A stretch of DNA of 64,000 nt from Lutjanus erythropterus (GCA_020091685.1 CM034613.1:22981461-23045460); one strand, 5' to 3'; shown: positions 37,201 through 46,299, numbered from the stretch's first letter. The notes: generated by a model from the sequence alone, not told the origin. Numbers and translations are program-made.

Positions 37201-37376
37201 TTCCTGGTAATACAGTAACCAGTCACAATATAATGCGATTATTGTCTATTTGTCACTTGATTGCTTATTTGATAAGGAGAACTCACCGATCCAGCGTTGT
37301 TACTATGACTCTCCTCAGCTGACAGTGAGCCTGGGCTGTTGGGCTCGTACCCGGTGTCCATGTATAACGGGGACAT
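28234..37376 (-). CDS. batf2: BATF-family bZIP transcription factor (batf2), complete
   Basis: Three coding exons, 37287-37376, 34292-34411 and 28234-29217, join in phase 0 and give 397 residues. Exon 1 (30 aa, MSPLYMDTGY...) starts at an ATG with a purine at -3. Exon 2 holds the basic region: N50-x-x-A-A-x-x-S57-R58, the bZIP DNA-contact signature. The zipper continues into exon 3 with Leu68, 75, 82, 89, then Tyr96 and His103, ending HEPSC. That matches the BATF pattern, in which a short zipper ends in an aromatic residue and His before HEPLC. The family dimerises with JUN proteins at AP-1 sites and works with IRF factors in immune cells. Unlike the short BATF and BATF3, this protein has a tail of about 290 residues rich in Pro, Ser and Thr, ending SELLEGNDWILQ. 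BATF2 is also the longer, C-terminally extended member in mammals, and it neighbours ARL2 there. Intron 2 (about 5.1 kb) carries three GT tracts. No frame damage is seen. Confidence 0.88.
29825..33800. other. batf2 intron 2, left part
   Basis: Intronic DNA without supported exons. It contains the second copy of the 'ggcctgaaaag...aagcttccctctatg' repeat (31595-31760), a short (ATA)n run near 31803, and two similar phrases at 30920-30990 and 32055-32130 ('gttaacatca..gataat.ctgaaaaccgtgatc') that look like a local duplicate of a dispersed repeat. An end fragment 'ccagtggttctcaaactc' with inverted 'cagaaccactg' at 32244-32287 resembles a tiny hAT-like palindrome. Confidence 0.45.
33809..33887. 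repeat. (GT)n microsatellite 1 in batf2 intron 2
   Basis: About 38 uninterrupted GT dinucleotides on the plus strand ((CA)n in the batf2 transcript). The directly visible run is broken only at its right edge ('gcgtgcc'). Confidence 0.97.
33967..34008. repeat. (GT)n microsatellite 2 in batf2 intron 2
   Basis: About 21 uninterrupted GT dinucleotides, 80 bases from the first tract and 155 bases from the third. Confidence 0.97.
34162..34238. repeat. (GT)n microsatellite 3, next to the batf2 exon 2 donor
   Basis: About 35 GT dinucleotides with slight interruptions at both ends. In the transcript this is a (CA)n tract starting about 53 nucleotides after the 5' splice site of the basic-region exon. 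Confidence 0.95.
34292..34411 (-). CDS. batf2: batf2 exon 2 (basic region)
   Basis: The acceptor 'ttgcag' ends at 34412 and the donor GTTCGA (non-consensus after +2) starts at 34291. The exon has 40 codons, both ends in phase 0, and encodes KRQEKNRDAARRSRRKQTER. A (GT)n tract, (CA)n in the sense of this gene, starts about 53 bases past the donor. Confidence 0.88.
34980..35730. repeat. Dispersed repeat with internal TAGCTAGC tandem, copy 1
   Basis: A tandem array of about 60-bp units ('tttgctagctagctaaaaag', 'ttaacaaaacattacattg' variants) covers about 35010-35230. It is followed by a unique tail: 'gctcagcaaagaa', 'tgaattaatgg', 'actggc..actgctt', 'gagtttaaag', 'tggtgcagcggaatta'. The same order of array plus tail occurs at 53280-53960, so this is one family at two sites. 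It lies in batf2 intron 1. Confidence 0.7.
36124..37015. mobile_element. TTAA-flanked MITE (TTAAAGGGACAGTTCACCCC class)
   Basis: The left end is 'ttaaagggacagttcacccc' and the right end 'tgaagtgtccttttaa', imperfect inverted repeats with TTAA at both edges. The interior phrases 'gatgtctgtcatctctcgtg' and 'gtggtgctcaaagcgc' match, from memory, a very common teleost repeat. A fragment of the same family occurs at 55237-55378. It lies in batf2 intron 1 and is non-coding. Confidence 0.7.
37287..37376 (-). CDS. batf2: batf2 exon 1 (start)
   Basis: A 30-codon exon, too short for a usual ORF search. ATG is at 37376-37374 and the donor GTGAGT starts at 37286. Translation MSPLYMDTGYEPNSPGSLSA, then EESHSNNAGS. 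The frame was chosen because it joins exon 2 in phase and places an ATG with acceptable context about 180 bases below a TATA-like box. The acidic/Ser-rich leader resembles the BATF leader in character only. Confidence 0.8.
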
Positions 37377-37590
37377 GTCCTCCCAACTTCCGCAGCAGAC
37401 TGGCTGTACCGACTGTCCACCTTCACCCAGCCCGGATCATACGTGCAGCGGTCCCGCGGGTGGAGACGGTGCCATTCAAACCGTGAAGTTGGCGCACGAC
37501 CAGCACGCCTCTCTGCAGCCTGGAGCAAAACTCTGAATGACTCAGGCTGAGTTTAAAAATAAAAATAAAAAGTGCTGGCTCTTAAATAGT
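37377..37590 (-). promoter_or_regulatory. batf2: batf2 core promoter and 5'UTR: TATA-like box and AP-1 site
   Basis: On the minus strand a TATA-like CTATTTAAGAG is centred at 37581-37590, predicting a start near 37555 and a 5'UTR of about 180 bases. Next to the predicted start is TGAGTCA (plus TGACTCA, 37538-37544), the consensus AP-1 element that BATF-JUN dimers bind. Self-regulation is therefore possible but is inference. Confidence 0.55.
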
Positions 37591-37747
37591 TAATGCTGCA
37601 TTTGCAAACTAATTTCTGGTGGTTGCTTGGTGACCTGTGAGTCTGTGAATGTGAAGCGCTCTGTCTGCTGTCTGGTTGCTTTTGAGCTCAGGAGGTTTGG
37701 AGGTTTGGCATCAGAGAGCTGATGATGCAACATGATGCTGCTGCGAC

Positions 37748-37766
37748 TTCTTTCAGTTTCGCTTTA
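37748..37766 (-). promoter_or_regulatory. batf2: ISRE/IRF site upstream of batf2
   Basis: The minus strand reads AAAGCGAAACTGAAAG, which contains GAAACTGAAA, an exact GAAANNGAAA interferon-stimulated response element core. It lies about 200 bases upstream of the predicted start. Mammalian BATF2 is interferon- and IRF1-inducible, so the site fits the gene. Confidence 0.65.
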
Positions 37767-37830
37767 TTTTAAACTGACCCGTTGCAAGGTAAGAGTGATG
37801 AGGACTGTGCTGCCTTCAGGGTCAGTGCGT

Positions 37831-37844
37831 TACTTTCGCTTTTG
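37831..37844 (-). promoter_or_regulatory. batf2: Second IRF-type site upstream of batf2
   Basis: The minus strand reads AAAAGCGAAAGTA, a good IRF half-site pair (GCGAAAGT), about 80 bases further upstream than the first ISRE and in the same orientation. Confidence 0.5.
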
Positions 37845-38154
37845 AAGCATATGTTGCTGTTCTTAAGGATGAATTCGGTGACAAAAGTTGATTTTTCAGT
37901 TGGCTTCTGTGTTTTTAAGTAGAGCAGAACCAAAAAGCAGCAGAATGGGTCACTCAGTGTTAGTTTTTACTCTCAAATCTGTTTGCCTGCCTTTATTTTG
38001 CAATTATTAACTTGCTAATTAAACCCTAGTTTAACATATTTCTATTTTTTACCTCTGTTTTTATACTTATTTTACAAAAGGTGTTCATGGCTGTCTTGCC
38101 AAGAGTTAGATGAGAGATTGGTGCAACTTTCATGTCTGACCACTAAATATGAAG

Positions 38155-38425
38155 CAGTCGGCTATCTTAGCTTAGCATAAAGACTGGAAACAGCTAGCTT
38201 AGTTCTGTCCAAAAGTTGAAAAATCCACCTACCCGCACTGCTAAAACTCACTAATTTAAAAGTTGTTTGATATGAACAGTACAGTACAGTAAATATAAAG
38301 CTACTGCAACCAGTTGCCTAGCTTAGCTTAGCATAAAGACTGGAAACAGCTAGCTTAGTTCTGTCCAGTGTTAGGGTACATGTTTTCTCCTGTTGACAGT
38401 CTTTATGCTAAGCTAAGCTAAGGTT
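38155..38425. repeat. Paired copies of the 'agcttagcataaagactgga' teleost repeat
   Basis: 'ttagcttagcataaagactg' plus 'gaaacagctagcttagttct' occurs at about 38168-38215 and again at 38325-38370. An inverted copy, 'ctttatgctaagctaagcta', lies at 38401-38420. Further copies occur near 32671 (inverted), 57026 and 57217 (inverted). From memory this is one of the most abundant short interspersed sequences of spiny-rayed fishes. Confidence 0.75.
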
Positions 38426-38429
38426 TCCT

Positions 38430-40000
38430 GGCTTTAGCTTCATTATAAAAAGTAAATATATAAGTATATAAAAATTTTTGAATAGCTGAGTGAACTTACA
38501 GTCAGATCAATCAACAAGTTTGTTAATAATTAGATATCTTGAAGTATGCTATTTTGGAACAACAAATGTTTTACTGCCCATATTTTAATTGTAATATTTA
38601 GTATTATATTTTAGTTGTATTAAATTGTAGAAAAGCACAATTTTAGGTGTATTATGATGTACTTTTATGTGCTAAAGTGGAACAGCTTCAAGCATACTTA
38701 GTTTATGGCTGTGTACTAATATATGTGACTCATTAGTGAATTAGTGAAATTAAAGGTTACCTTGTTTGTACTACTTTGCTGAAGGTCAGTGAACTTTTTG
38801 TAAGCACATTTAAATACACTTTTCATGAAGTAAAAAGTAATTAATGTACAATTTACAATACCCTTACAATAAAGTACACTTCTTGTAAGTACACAATAAT
38901 ATGCTTTGTTTTCTTAAATTATACTCCTAATACATTAAAGTATGCTACTTTTTTACAGGGTCAACTTCAGTATAAAAGGCAATACAGAGTAAGCCACACA
39001 AACTGCTTTAACATGAATTTGGAGGGCACAAAAATTGTAACACTCCGTTGACACGTACGTCAATGTCATTTGTGGCTGTCTGGTGAACTACGGTAAAAAG
39101 CTGTTGTACCATTTTCGACAGCCCGTGAACGCCTCATGAAGAATGAATGGGAAACTCAGACTTAGGACAGGAACAGGTCGGGGTTGAATGCCCAAGTAAG
39201 GCTGTGTCTCTCTCACGTGCGGGGAATTTCTCAATTGCTTTTGCCAGGAAATAAATGACCGAGCCCCCATACGGCAGCCAACAACTTTTACTGGTTCTCA
39301 GCAGGAAATGATGTCACTGAAACTCGAAAAAGTGCACTTCTTTTTAACTTCTTCTCAACAATGTGAAAATAAAAATAAACCGCTCTGAAAGTCTTTACAA
39401 AGACGTCCAAACTTGTCTTACTGTGTTTGATATTAATAAATTATTTAAGCCTGATATGAGAGGGAATTTCTAATAAATTTCATTCATTCATTCATTCATT
39501 TTCAATTTGGCAATGAGGATATCAGTGTTTATAAATATCATAGCTCAGAGGATATGATGAACTTGGTTGGGTGTGAAGTTTATTCACACATCCATAAAGC
39601 TGAATTCTCAAAATATGCAGCTAATATATGATGTCATATGAAAATGTATTATTTATAACAATAATATAATCTACGATTTATAGGCCTATATTAATTATAG
39701 CCACTTAATTATACAATAATTGCCCGTTATCAAAAAATTACACCTATGTTTTTGTTGAAAACTCGTCACTTAACTCATTAGGGTATATTTATTGAACGTT
39801 GTTTTGTCCCTTGCCTGCTGAATTTATAGCGTGTTTTCTGTTTTATAGAACGATATGAAATTCTATTTTTCTGGACATACAACAGTCTATATTTTGCATA
39901 TTTTTGGAAGCAAATCTGTGACTGAACATCTCCAGATTGCGTAAGTAAAATGTGTAATTCCTACAACTGACACACTGGGGCGCCAAACTCATGTAAACGC
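38430..40000. other. Spacer between the divergent batf2 and arl2 genes
   Basis: No exon or RNA gene is supported. The DNA is AT-rich, with a four-copy 'attc' run near 39481-39500. Confidence 0.5.
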
Positions 40001-40014
40001 GCCTCTACACTCAC

Positions 40015-40250
40015 ATCCACACCCTAAAATGCTCACTGACCAATCAACCAGCTTCGAACGTCTCCTCAACCAATCAGAGTTCGCGCTTTGCCAAATAGTC
40101 CAATTGGTGGCTGCGGCGGGCGGGATTAGCACTCTGGTCTCTTCCTGGTTCGCAATGCTTCTTATGGATGCTAAATATCTTTGATACAGTCACATATTAG
40201 TAAAAGTAGCTTTATTTATTATAACTGCAGTTTGTCGGGACACCGTCGCG
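40015..40250 (+). promoter_or_regulatory. arl2: arl2 promoter and 5'UTR
   Basis: Three CCAAT boxes lie within about 75 bases: 'gaccaatcaacc' near 40040, 'caaccaatcagag' near 40070 and an inverted 'ccaattggtgg' near 40101. They are followed by GC-rich 'gcggcgggcgggatt'. There is no clear TATA box. This CCAAT/GC-box pattern is typical of a broadly expressed gene. Transcription probably begins around 40135-40160, giving a 5'UTR of about 100 bases. Confidence 0.6.
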
Positions 40251-40315
40251 ATGGGTTTGCTGACTATTTTGAAGAAGATGAAGCAGAAGGAGCGGGAGAT
40301 GAGACTGCTGATGTT
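40251..40315 (+). CDS. arl2: arl2 exon 1
   Basis: Starts at ATG (context gtcgcgATGG) and ends in phase 2 after 'TT' of a split Leu codon. The donor is GTATCC. Encodes residues 1-21 and part of 22. Confidence 0.95.
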
Positions 40316-42211
40316 GTATCCTGTCTGAAACAGTTTATTAGCTTAGCTGAAAACAAAGTAGCATGCATGTACCAACACCGTTATAATATAACTTTATCTG
40401 TGTCAATAACATAAGAACCGCGAGCAGTAACTTATATCCGTGTATGGTTAGATAATATATGGTAGCTGCTTTATGCTTGTGTTGTTTCTTTTGCCTATTT
40501 TGTGCTATATCACGCTGCTAGCTAGCTTGTTTTATTATTGTTCAATCAAGGAATGCACAAACATTAAGGCAAATATCAATTCAGTCCAGTTCAAAGTGGC
40601 TATAATGATATTACCATAATAAAGTACAATATTGCCAAAGTATTGTACAAAATGAAACAAGAAAATAGTGATAGCACAGACTGTAAAGTGCTAAGCAAGG
40701 GCACGAAACAGGACATAACTGGTAGATATCGGTAACAGTATGAAAATAATCATAACAAGAACTTATCATAATCCAAGATGAAGTGAACTAAAAGAGATAC
40801 ACACCACAACAAGCACAAAATATAAAAAAATAAGCATAATAAACTGTAAACCAACTATAAATTAAGCATCAATAAACGTAAAATAAAACCCCAAATCTAT
40901 TTGTTTAAAGGGTTAGTTCACCCAAAAATGTAAATTCAGTCATTATCTACTCATCCTAATACCGATTCAAGGTCAGGTTTTATTTTGTAGTCCACAAAAC
41001 ACTGCTGTGTTTGGACTATAGGAGACTTGGATTATGCCAGACAAACAGTATGGAGATGGATGGGGTTTTAATACATTTAGCCTTGTTAATAAAGAATTTT
41101 TTTTACTGCTAATGACACACCAAAAAATACTATTATGATCTAAAACAGGCATTGTTGTGGTTTTCTTATTTAACCATTCTCAGTTGTGTATGAGTGCATG
41201 AAATAAAACACATTATAGAAAACACATACATTATTCTCAAAGGGTAAAAATCATTCATTATTTTGTAGTAAAATTCTTTTGTTTTGGATGGAACGGGGTA
41301 GTCAAAGAATTGTGTTCTCAATTTGGATACTGCTGATTGGTCAAAAATATTCAAAATGTTATCTATAGAAGATTGGGCAGGGTGTAAATCATTTGTTAGG
41401 ATAGATCGAATTAATTTTAAAAAAAACGAGACTATGTAATAATCAGGTGTGAGACTTTCTTCTTTAACCTGGCTCGTGCAGAGGCCTGGACAATGCGGGG
41501 AAGACGACCATCCTGAAGAAGTTTAACGGAGAAGATGTCAGCACCATCTCCCCAACACTAGGCTTCAACATCAAAACAGTGGAGCACAAAGGGTAACTAC
41601 ATTACAATATGGCATTTGACACATTTAAACACACATTCATTTAAACTTTTTAGAAAAGCTGCCAGAACGATCCTAAAGACAGCCTGTGAAATCCTGAAGA
41701 GACTGCATAGCGTCATTGTTGTTGTATAGTTTTGCACCAAAATTCCATGAAAAACAGCCATTGCTTTTTCACGTCAGCGGCCTAGTGAGCCAAAGGCAAC
41801 TTTTAGTTCATTGAAAAGGAAATGTGGCTATAGTCTTTGATACAGTAGGAAACCATCTAGCTGCGTCAGTTTCACGGTTCTGGTTCAAGGCCATCAACAA
41901 GTCAAAATGCCTGATATTAAAAGGGGCTGCAATTACAACACATTTTCTGTATTTTCTCAAACCTCAACACAAATGTCACTTACACCAATAAGCCAATAGT
42001 TGACATTGCACTTACGTTCATCAAATCCTCTTTCTGTGCGTCTTCTAGGTTTAAGTTGAATATTTGGGATGTAGGAGGTCAGAAGTCCCTGCGATCCTAC
42101 TGGAGGAACTACTTTGAGAGCACAGACGGGCTGGTGTGGGTGGTGGACAGCGCTGATAGACTCAGACTGGACGACTGTAAGCAGGAACTCAATGCGCTGC
42201 TTCTGGAAGAG

Positions 42212-42257
<46 letters not shown>

Positions 42258-43443
42258 GAGTCATGGGGTTAGTGGTTAATTGTAGATCTTTTATTTTGGT
42301 GCTCCATACCAACATTTGTGGAAACTCTGTGGCTTCATTCCACATCTCCACTGTGAAGGACAGCAACATCTGTTTTCTTCTGTTAAAAGGGGTAGTTTGG
42401 AATAATTGATAGTTGATGTATTATCTACAGTAGATGGCGGTTGGCACGTCCTCAGTTTGGAGAAGTGGCAGGAGCGCTGACACAGAAGCTAAGCAATGTA
42501 CTGCTGTGGACAGGGGTCAGCAGCAGAATGTATTTTAGCCACTTAAAAAAATCACACTCTATTTCCAATATTTTAGAATACTTTCACCGCTTTACCTCCA
42601 ACAGGAAGCCGCCGTTAAATAAGCCAAATATTGTTCTCTCCAAGCCAACCAAACTCCATAGTTGCTGCTCTGCTGCTTCCTCGATTGGTTAGTGTGTTTG
42701 TCTTTTAAAGGTAAATCCAGATTCACCAAAGTCACACAATAACACAAACTAACTAGCAGACTGAGGCGGCAGTAGCCCAACAACAACTCCAGTCTTCTGC
42801 AAGGCAAAATGAGTCTGGTTGAGCAAGAGAGAGCGATATTTGTATTACATAACAGCAGGTTCCCATCAGAAAAGGTTGTCTGACATCAAGGTAAAGTGGT
42901 GATATTGTAACCACAGAAGTATATTGTTAGCTTCCACGTTTGTGACCCTCTCTGCTTCTTCAAACTGGGGGCATGCTAACCTGAAAGATATTATCAGTAC
43001 AACCCCACTTCAAAATAATCAGAAATGTCCCTTTAATCGCTGCGTTGTCGTCATATCGATCGTTGAGTGTGTCCCTTTCCCCGTGCAGAGGTTAGCTGGA
43101 GCAACGCTGCTGGTCTTTGCAAACAAACAGGACCTACCAGGAGCCTTGTCAAAAGAGGCAATACGAGAGGTGAGATTTATACCCACATTGCAATTTTCGA
43201 TGTCTGCGATATCACTACCGCTAAATTAAATTCACGTCAGATTACGGTTGAGTTATTCAGAGACTGTGCATCACCACGTCTGTTCGCTCCGTGTGTTTTT
43301 CCCTGCAGGCTCTGGCCCTGGATGAGATCAAAAGTCATCACTGGTGCATCATCGGTTGCAGCGCAGTAACAGGAGAGAATTTATTAACTGGAGTGGACTG
43401 GCTATTAGATGACATCGCCGCACGGATTTTCACAGCTGACTGA
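40251..43443 (+). CDS. arl2: ADP-ribosylation factor-like GTPase 2, complete
   Basis: Five coding exons, 40251-40315, 41482-41592, 42049-42211, 43089-43169 and 43309-43443, total 555 bases: 184 residues plus TGA, exactly the family length. All junctions are GT-AG and keep phase. ARL2 is a small GTPase that works with tubulin cofactors in alpha/beta-tubulin folding, binds effectors such as PDE6D and BART (ARL2BP), and has a mitochondrial role. Visible motifs are the P-loop GLDNAGKT (23-30), switch I with Thr47, WDVGGQ (65-70), NKQD (125-128) and CSA (157-159). Gly2 is present, though ARL2 is not known to be N-myristoylated. The leader [20 protein letters not shown] is characteristic of ARL2 rather than ARL3. 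Intron 3 contains a long CA repeat directly at the donor and a 650-bp mobile element. The convergent neighbour is snhg1. Confidence 0.97.
40908..41070. mobile_element. TTAAAGGGATAGT-class element fragment in arl2 intron 1
   Basis: 'aaagggttagttcacccaaa' followed by 'aattcagtcattatctactc', 'ttcaaggtcaggtttt' and 'ggattatgccagacaaacag' are the shared phrases of this family. It is truncated on the right. Confidence 0.65.
41482..41592 (+). CDS. arl2: arl2 exon 2 (P-loop and switch I)
   Basis: Follows 'cgtgcag' and ends 'aaagg' before the GTAACT donor. Completes the Leu codon as TTA, then encodes [14 protein letters not shown]...TLGFNIKT. Confidence 0.96.
42049..42211 (+). CDS. arl2: arl2 exon 3 (switch II)
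   Basis: Follows 'cttctag' and ends after GAG at donor GTACAC. Encodes [20 protein letters not shown] to NALLLEE. The donor is the first base pair of a (CA)n microsatellite. Confidence 0.96.
42212..42255 (+). repeat. (CA)n microsatellite abutting the arl2 exon 3 donor
   Basis: About 20 CA dinucleotides begin at +3 of the intron (GAG|GTACACACA...). The splice donor is thus the edge of the repeat. Confidence 0.95.
42383..43036. mobile_element. TTAA-flanked MITE in arl2 intron 3
   Basis: Ends 'ttaaaaggggtagtttgg' and 'cagaaatgtccctttaa' are imperfect inverted repeats with TTAA outside. The interior 'aagccaaatattgttctctc' and 'gattcaccaaagtcacac' match elements at 60124-60740 and 61618-62140, and parts occur inverted within the element ('acaggaagccgccgtt' against 'aacagcaggttcccatc' is weak). 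A 19-residue translated similarity ([18 protein letters not shown]) shared by the copies comes from this repeat and is not a protein domain. Confidence 0.65.
43089..43169 (+). CDS. arl2: arl2 exon 4 (NKQD)
   Basis: Follows 'ccgtgcag', with 27 codons in phase 0, encoding [20 protein letters not shown] to IRE. The donor is GTGAGA. Confidence 0.96.
43309..43443 (+). CDS. arl2: arl2 exon 5 (C terminus)
   Basis: Follows 'ttccctgcag'. Encodes [20 protein letters not shown] to RIFTAD and ends with TGA at 43441-43443. Confidence 0.96.
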   Translation, partial: ALALDEIKSHHWCIIGCSAVTGENLLTGVDWLLDDIAARIFTAD

Positions 43444-43805
43444 CTTTGTGCCCGTTTTGTTTTTGTTTTCTGCGGCTTGTCGTGTCTGGTGAGCTCTGAC
43501 GTGAGTTCAGGCTTGACGTTGCGCCGCGGAGAGCTGGAGTATCCAAACACGACAGTTGTTTCTTTTCTTTCCATCAGTTGCCGCGACATGCAGACATCAG
43601 CGCTGTCTGTAACCATAGTTACAGGAATCATACCTGGCTTGTAGTTGATTAAGATGTTATGTAGAACTGAAGATCAACTGTTTAGTTTGCAATGTTGTTG
43701 TAGTTGGCTCCCACTTCTATATTTTGTGATACATCAGATTGTCAGCTGATGATTTCTGCCTCACTCACTCAAACATGTTAATAAATTTAAATGCCTTCTG
43801 GATTA
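43444..43805 (+). terminator. arl2: arl2 3'UTR and polyadenylation signal
   Basis: AATAAA at 43780-43785 is the first canonical signal downstream of the stop. Cleavage would fall near 43800. The 3' end lies about 1.1 kb from the predicted 3' end of the convergent snhg1. Confidence 0.65.
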
Positions 43806-45210
43806 AGATCATTCCTGCTGTTGAAATCCATATTATCTCAAACATTTTGGGTTGTGCGGTTGTTTAATTTTAGCTTTTTTGTCTCAAACTCATCCCCCAA
43901 AAAAGGGCATCACTGATTTCTAGGCTACTTCAGTGTAAGTGTCCCTTGCCATGTTTTTTTTTCACTGCCTTAAACAGTGAATACCAGAGAATCTAAATCT
44001 CATCTAAAGACTGAATGTCAAACACTTCCCACATACCTGGTGCCCTGACAGAGAAACGGGAAGAAATGGACAAACTGTGGACCTTATTTTTGATTTGCCA
44101 TCAATTTGAAATAATCTTGGATGTAATGAGTCAGTTGTCAGAAATTAGCAGTAAATCTTTAGATTACACATTTTACACAGATTGTAAACTAGTTGTTTCT
44201 GAGTTACAGTGTGTACCCAATACGGGCCTCGGAGAAGGTACGGATTAAAGCAAACATTTGGGATCTGACAAAAACTTTTAAGTGCAGTTGTTTCATTAAT
44301 ACTGGAGACATGACCTGAGCAATAATCTGAACATTTGAGTGCATTTATACTGTAGTTTTTTTAAATACAGGGTAAATATTATCAAAACTCCTGAATGTTT
44401 CAGGGACAATAATCACCACTTTATAAATCTGATTTATTCCAAAATTACTTTACTACCAATGAACAAGCAAACTGGCCTTGTCTTAATTTGAGGGCAGCCA
44501 GCTTAAATACAAGGTAGTGAGTTTACAGCAGAACAAAGGTCCAGTGCATTTTCTGGGATACCGTTCATGTCTTCTATTATATGGCCTAAATGATTTAGCA
44601 GCTTGTGATTAATTGTGTTGATTTTACAACCCCCCCCCCAATATTTAACTGTTGTCCTACATTCATGTCATACTTAACAGGCTCTTATCAGGAAGAAAAA
44701 TGGACATTTTACACTTTAACCTACCGCATAAATGAGAAAAATGCATTAAGACATAATGAACAGGTTTTTTCCTCTCAGTGAACCCAATTCAAATGCTTGA
44801 AAAATCTGTACTAACAGTAAATCTTAAATTTGTACAATCTCTACAGCATCTATTTGTGGACCCAAGTAAGATCTCCTGTGACCCACATTTGGGTCACAAC
44901 CCAGTCTTTAAGACGGCGATAGAACACACAAAGTTAGCCATGCTGAAAATTAAATTTTATTTAAATTTCCACCAACAGGCACCTGGAAGTCAACCTCATC
45001 CAGGAATATTACAATTCATCAATGCAAATCAAGTGATATATTTGAATATTTTAGAGAAATTTCTCTTCAGCATCTTCTGAACAAGGTGGATTCAGTGTTT
45101 GCAGGAAACATGAGATCATTCTGGTATGCAAGTTCAGTCCAGAGTCTGCAAAGGAAGACAACATATTAGAAATGCAAAAACTTCACTGTAAACTGAAAAC
45201 AAAGTTTTAG

Positions 45211-45287
45211 CTTGGATCAGAGGGGATACCAATCAGTCATGAATTTTCAGACTGGGGCGGTAATAAGAAACTCATCATTTCTGCTTC
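45211..45287 (-). ncRNA. snord31: Box C/D snoRNA SNORD31, copy 3
   Basis: In the last snhg1 intron. Box C ATGATGA (45272-45278), the same guide and D', box D CTGA (45217-45220). The antisense strand translates to a repeated peptide containing SVMxFQTGAVIRNSS, a misleading ORF. Confidence 0.94.
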
Positions 45288-45486
45288 CAGAATTTAGACA
45301 ATTTCAGGTAAATGTTGCAAGGAGATTCAGTTTCACAATCCCAGAAACAGACTTGCTCAATTACCTGTGGGACTCCCAGGTGTGTCTGGGCCAATTATTC
45401 CCGTCAGACAGCATCAAACCTGCAACACGTGAAAATGGTGAGTCAATCCAGTTTGATCAGTGCGAACAACATTTTTTTTTAAAAAG

Positions 45487-45563
45487 GCGTGATCAGAGGG
45501 GATACCAATCAGTCATGCATTTTCAGACTGGGGCGGTAATAAGAAACTCATCACTTCTGCTTT
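45487..45563 (-). ncRNA. snord31: Box C/D snoRNA SNORD31, copy 2
   Basis: In snhg1 intron 12. Nearly identical to copy 1: box C GTGATGA (45548-45554), the same guide and D', and box D CTGA (45493-45496). Confidence 0.94.
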
Positions 45564-45692
45564 AAGAATTTAGAAGTTTACTGGAAATGAAATGGTTTCA
45601 TGTTCTGAAGCCTTAATGTTGTTCAGACACTCACCAGCATGGTGACCGCGAGTACAGGATCAAGACGATTGGATCACTTCAAGCAGCCAGAC

Positions 45693-46299
45693 CTTAGGAA
45701 AAGGGTAATTTGTTAGTGGGCCAAGCCTTTGTACTCAGATCTACAATGCAAAATATCCTTGTGAATCCCCATGCTGCATCATTGTGCTTTCATTTGAACA
45801 CTAGAAAATTACAAACGCTCGGCTTGAATCTGTGCAAACCCTGATTTTTGAATTGCCTCAGCAGGTTAACTGATTCAGTCGTTAAGGTGACAGTTCTGGG
45901 TGAACTGGTATTAAAAAAAAATTCTTTACTAGGACACCCCTTCATATGTGATATGGTGTCAAGTTTCCTTTTGAAAATTGTTAGTGCTTCAATCCTGCAG
46001 CATGGCTCACTGGTTAATGTACAGTACATAAACTAGTTCAAAGAGACATGTACATGTATTAGTTTCTGGCATGTGCATCAGAAAGTCCACCTCAGTCATG
46101 CCCTCACAGCCAGCTCTCTCCATCAGAACACCAGCAGATCACCTTACACCTGCTGCATCCCCAGGGTTCTCAGTGCCATACTGGGTCAACAGGAGGAGGC
46201 CAGCTGGAGGAGTAAGGAATGCTGCTTGTCACCCCTTGACTGATCTCTTCCGTCTCATCATTTTCACAATCCCAGAAACATAACTAAACTATAATGTAC
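45693..46299 (-). other. snhg1 intron 11, no recognised snoRNA
   Basis: At about 607 bases this is the largest 3' intron, and the only one without a recognisable guide RNA. Near its 5' end is ATGATGA (46256-46262), which could be a box C, with CTGA about 90 bases later, but no terminal stem and no rRNA complementarity I recognise. A relatively GC-rich block (46090-46240) looks inserted. Confidence 0.5.

Noticed and set aside
37250-37536. Open frames of 65-81 aa on both strands around batf2 exon 1
   Set aside because: None joins exon 2 in frame; the 30-codon exon at 37287-37376 does, with a proper donor.
42441-42692. Possible peptide motif ([14 protein letters not shown]) shared by frames at 42441, 60289 and 61647
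   Set aside because: The shared sequence is a mobile-element interior present in different frames and orientations.
45212-45565. Plus-strand 117-aa open frame with a repeated peptide (SVMxFQTGAVIRNSS)
   Set aside because: The repeat is the antisense of two SNORD31 copies with intact C/D boxes; the similarity comes from the RNA, not from a protein.
46090-46240. GC-rich block as an additional snhg1 exon
   Set aside because: It has no convincing acceptor-donor pair in the expected orientation and is much larger than other host exons.
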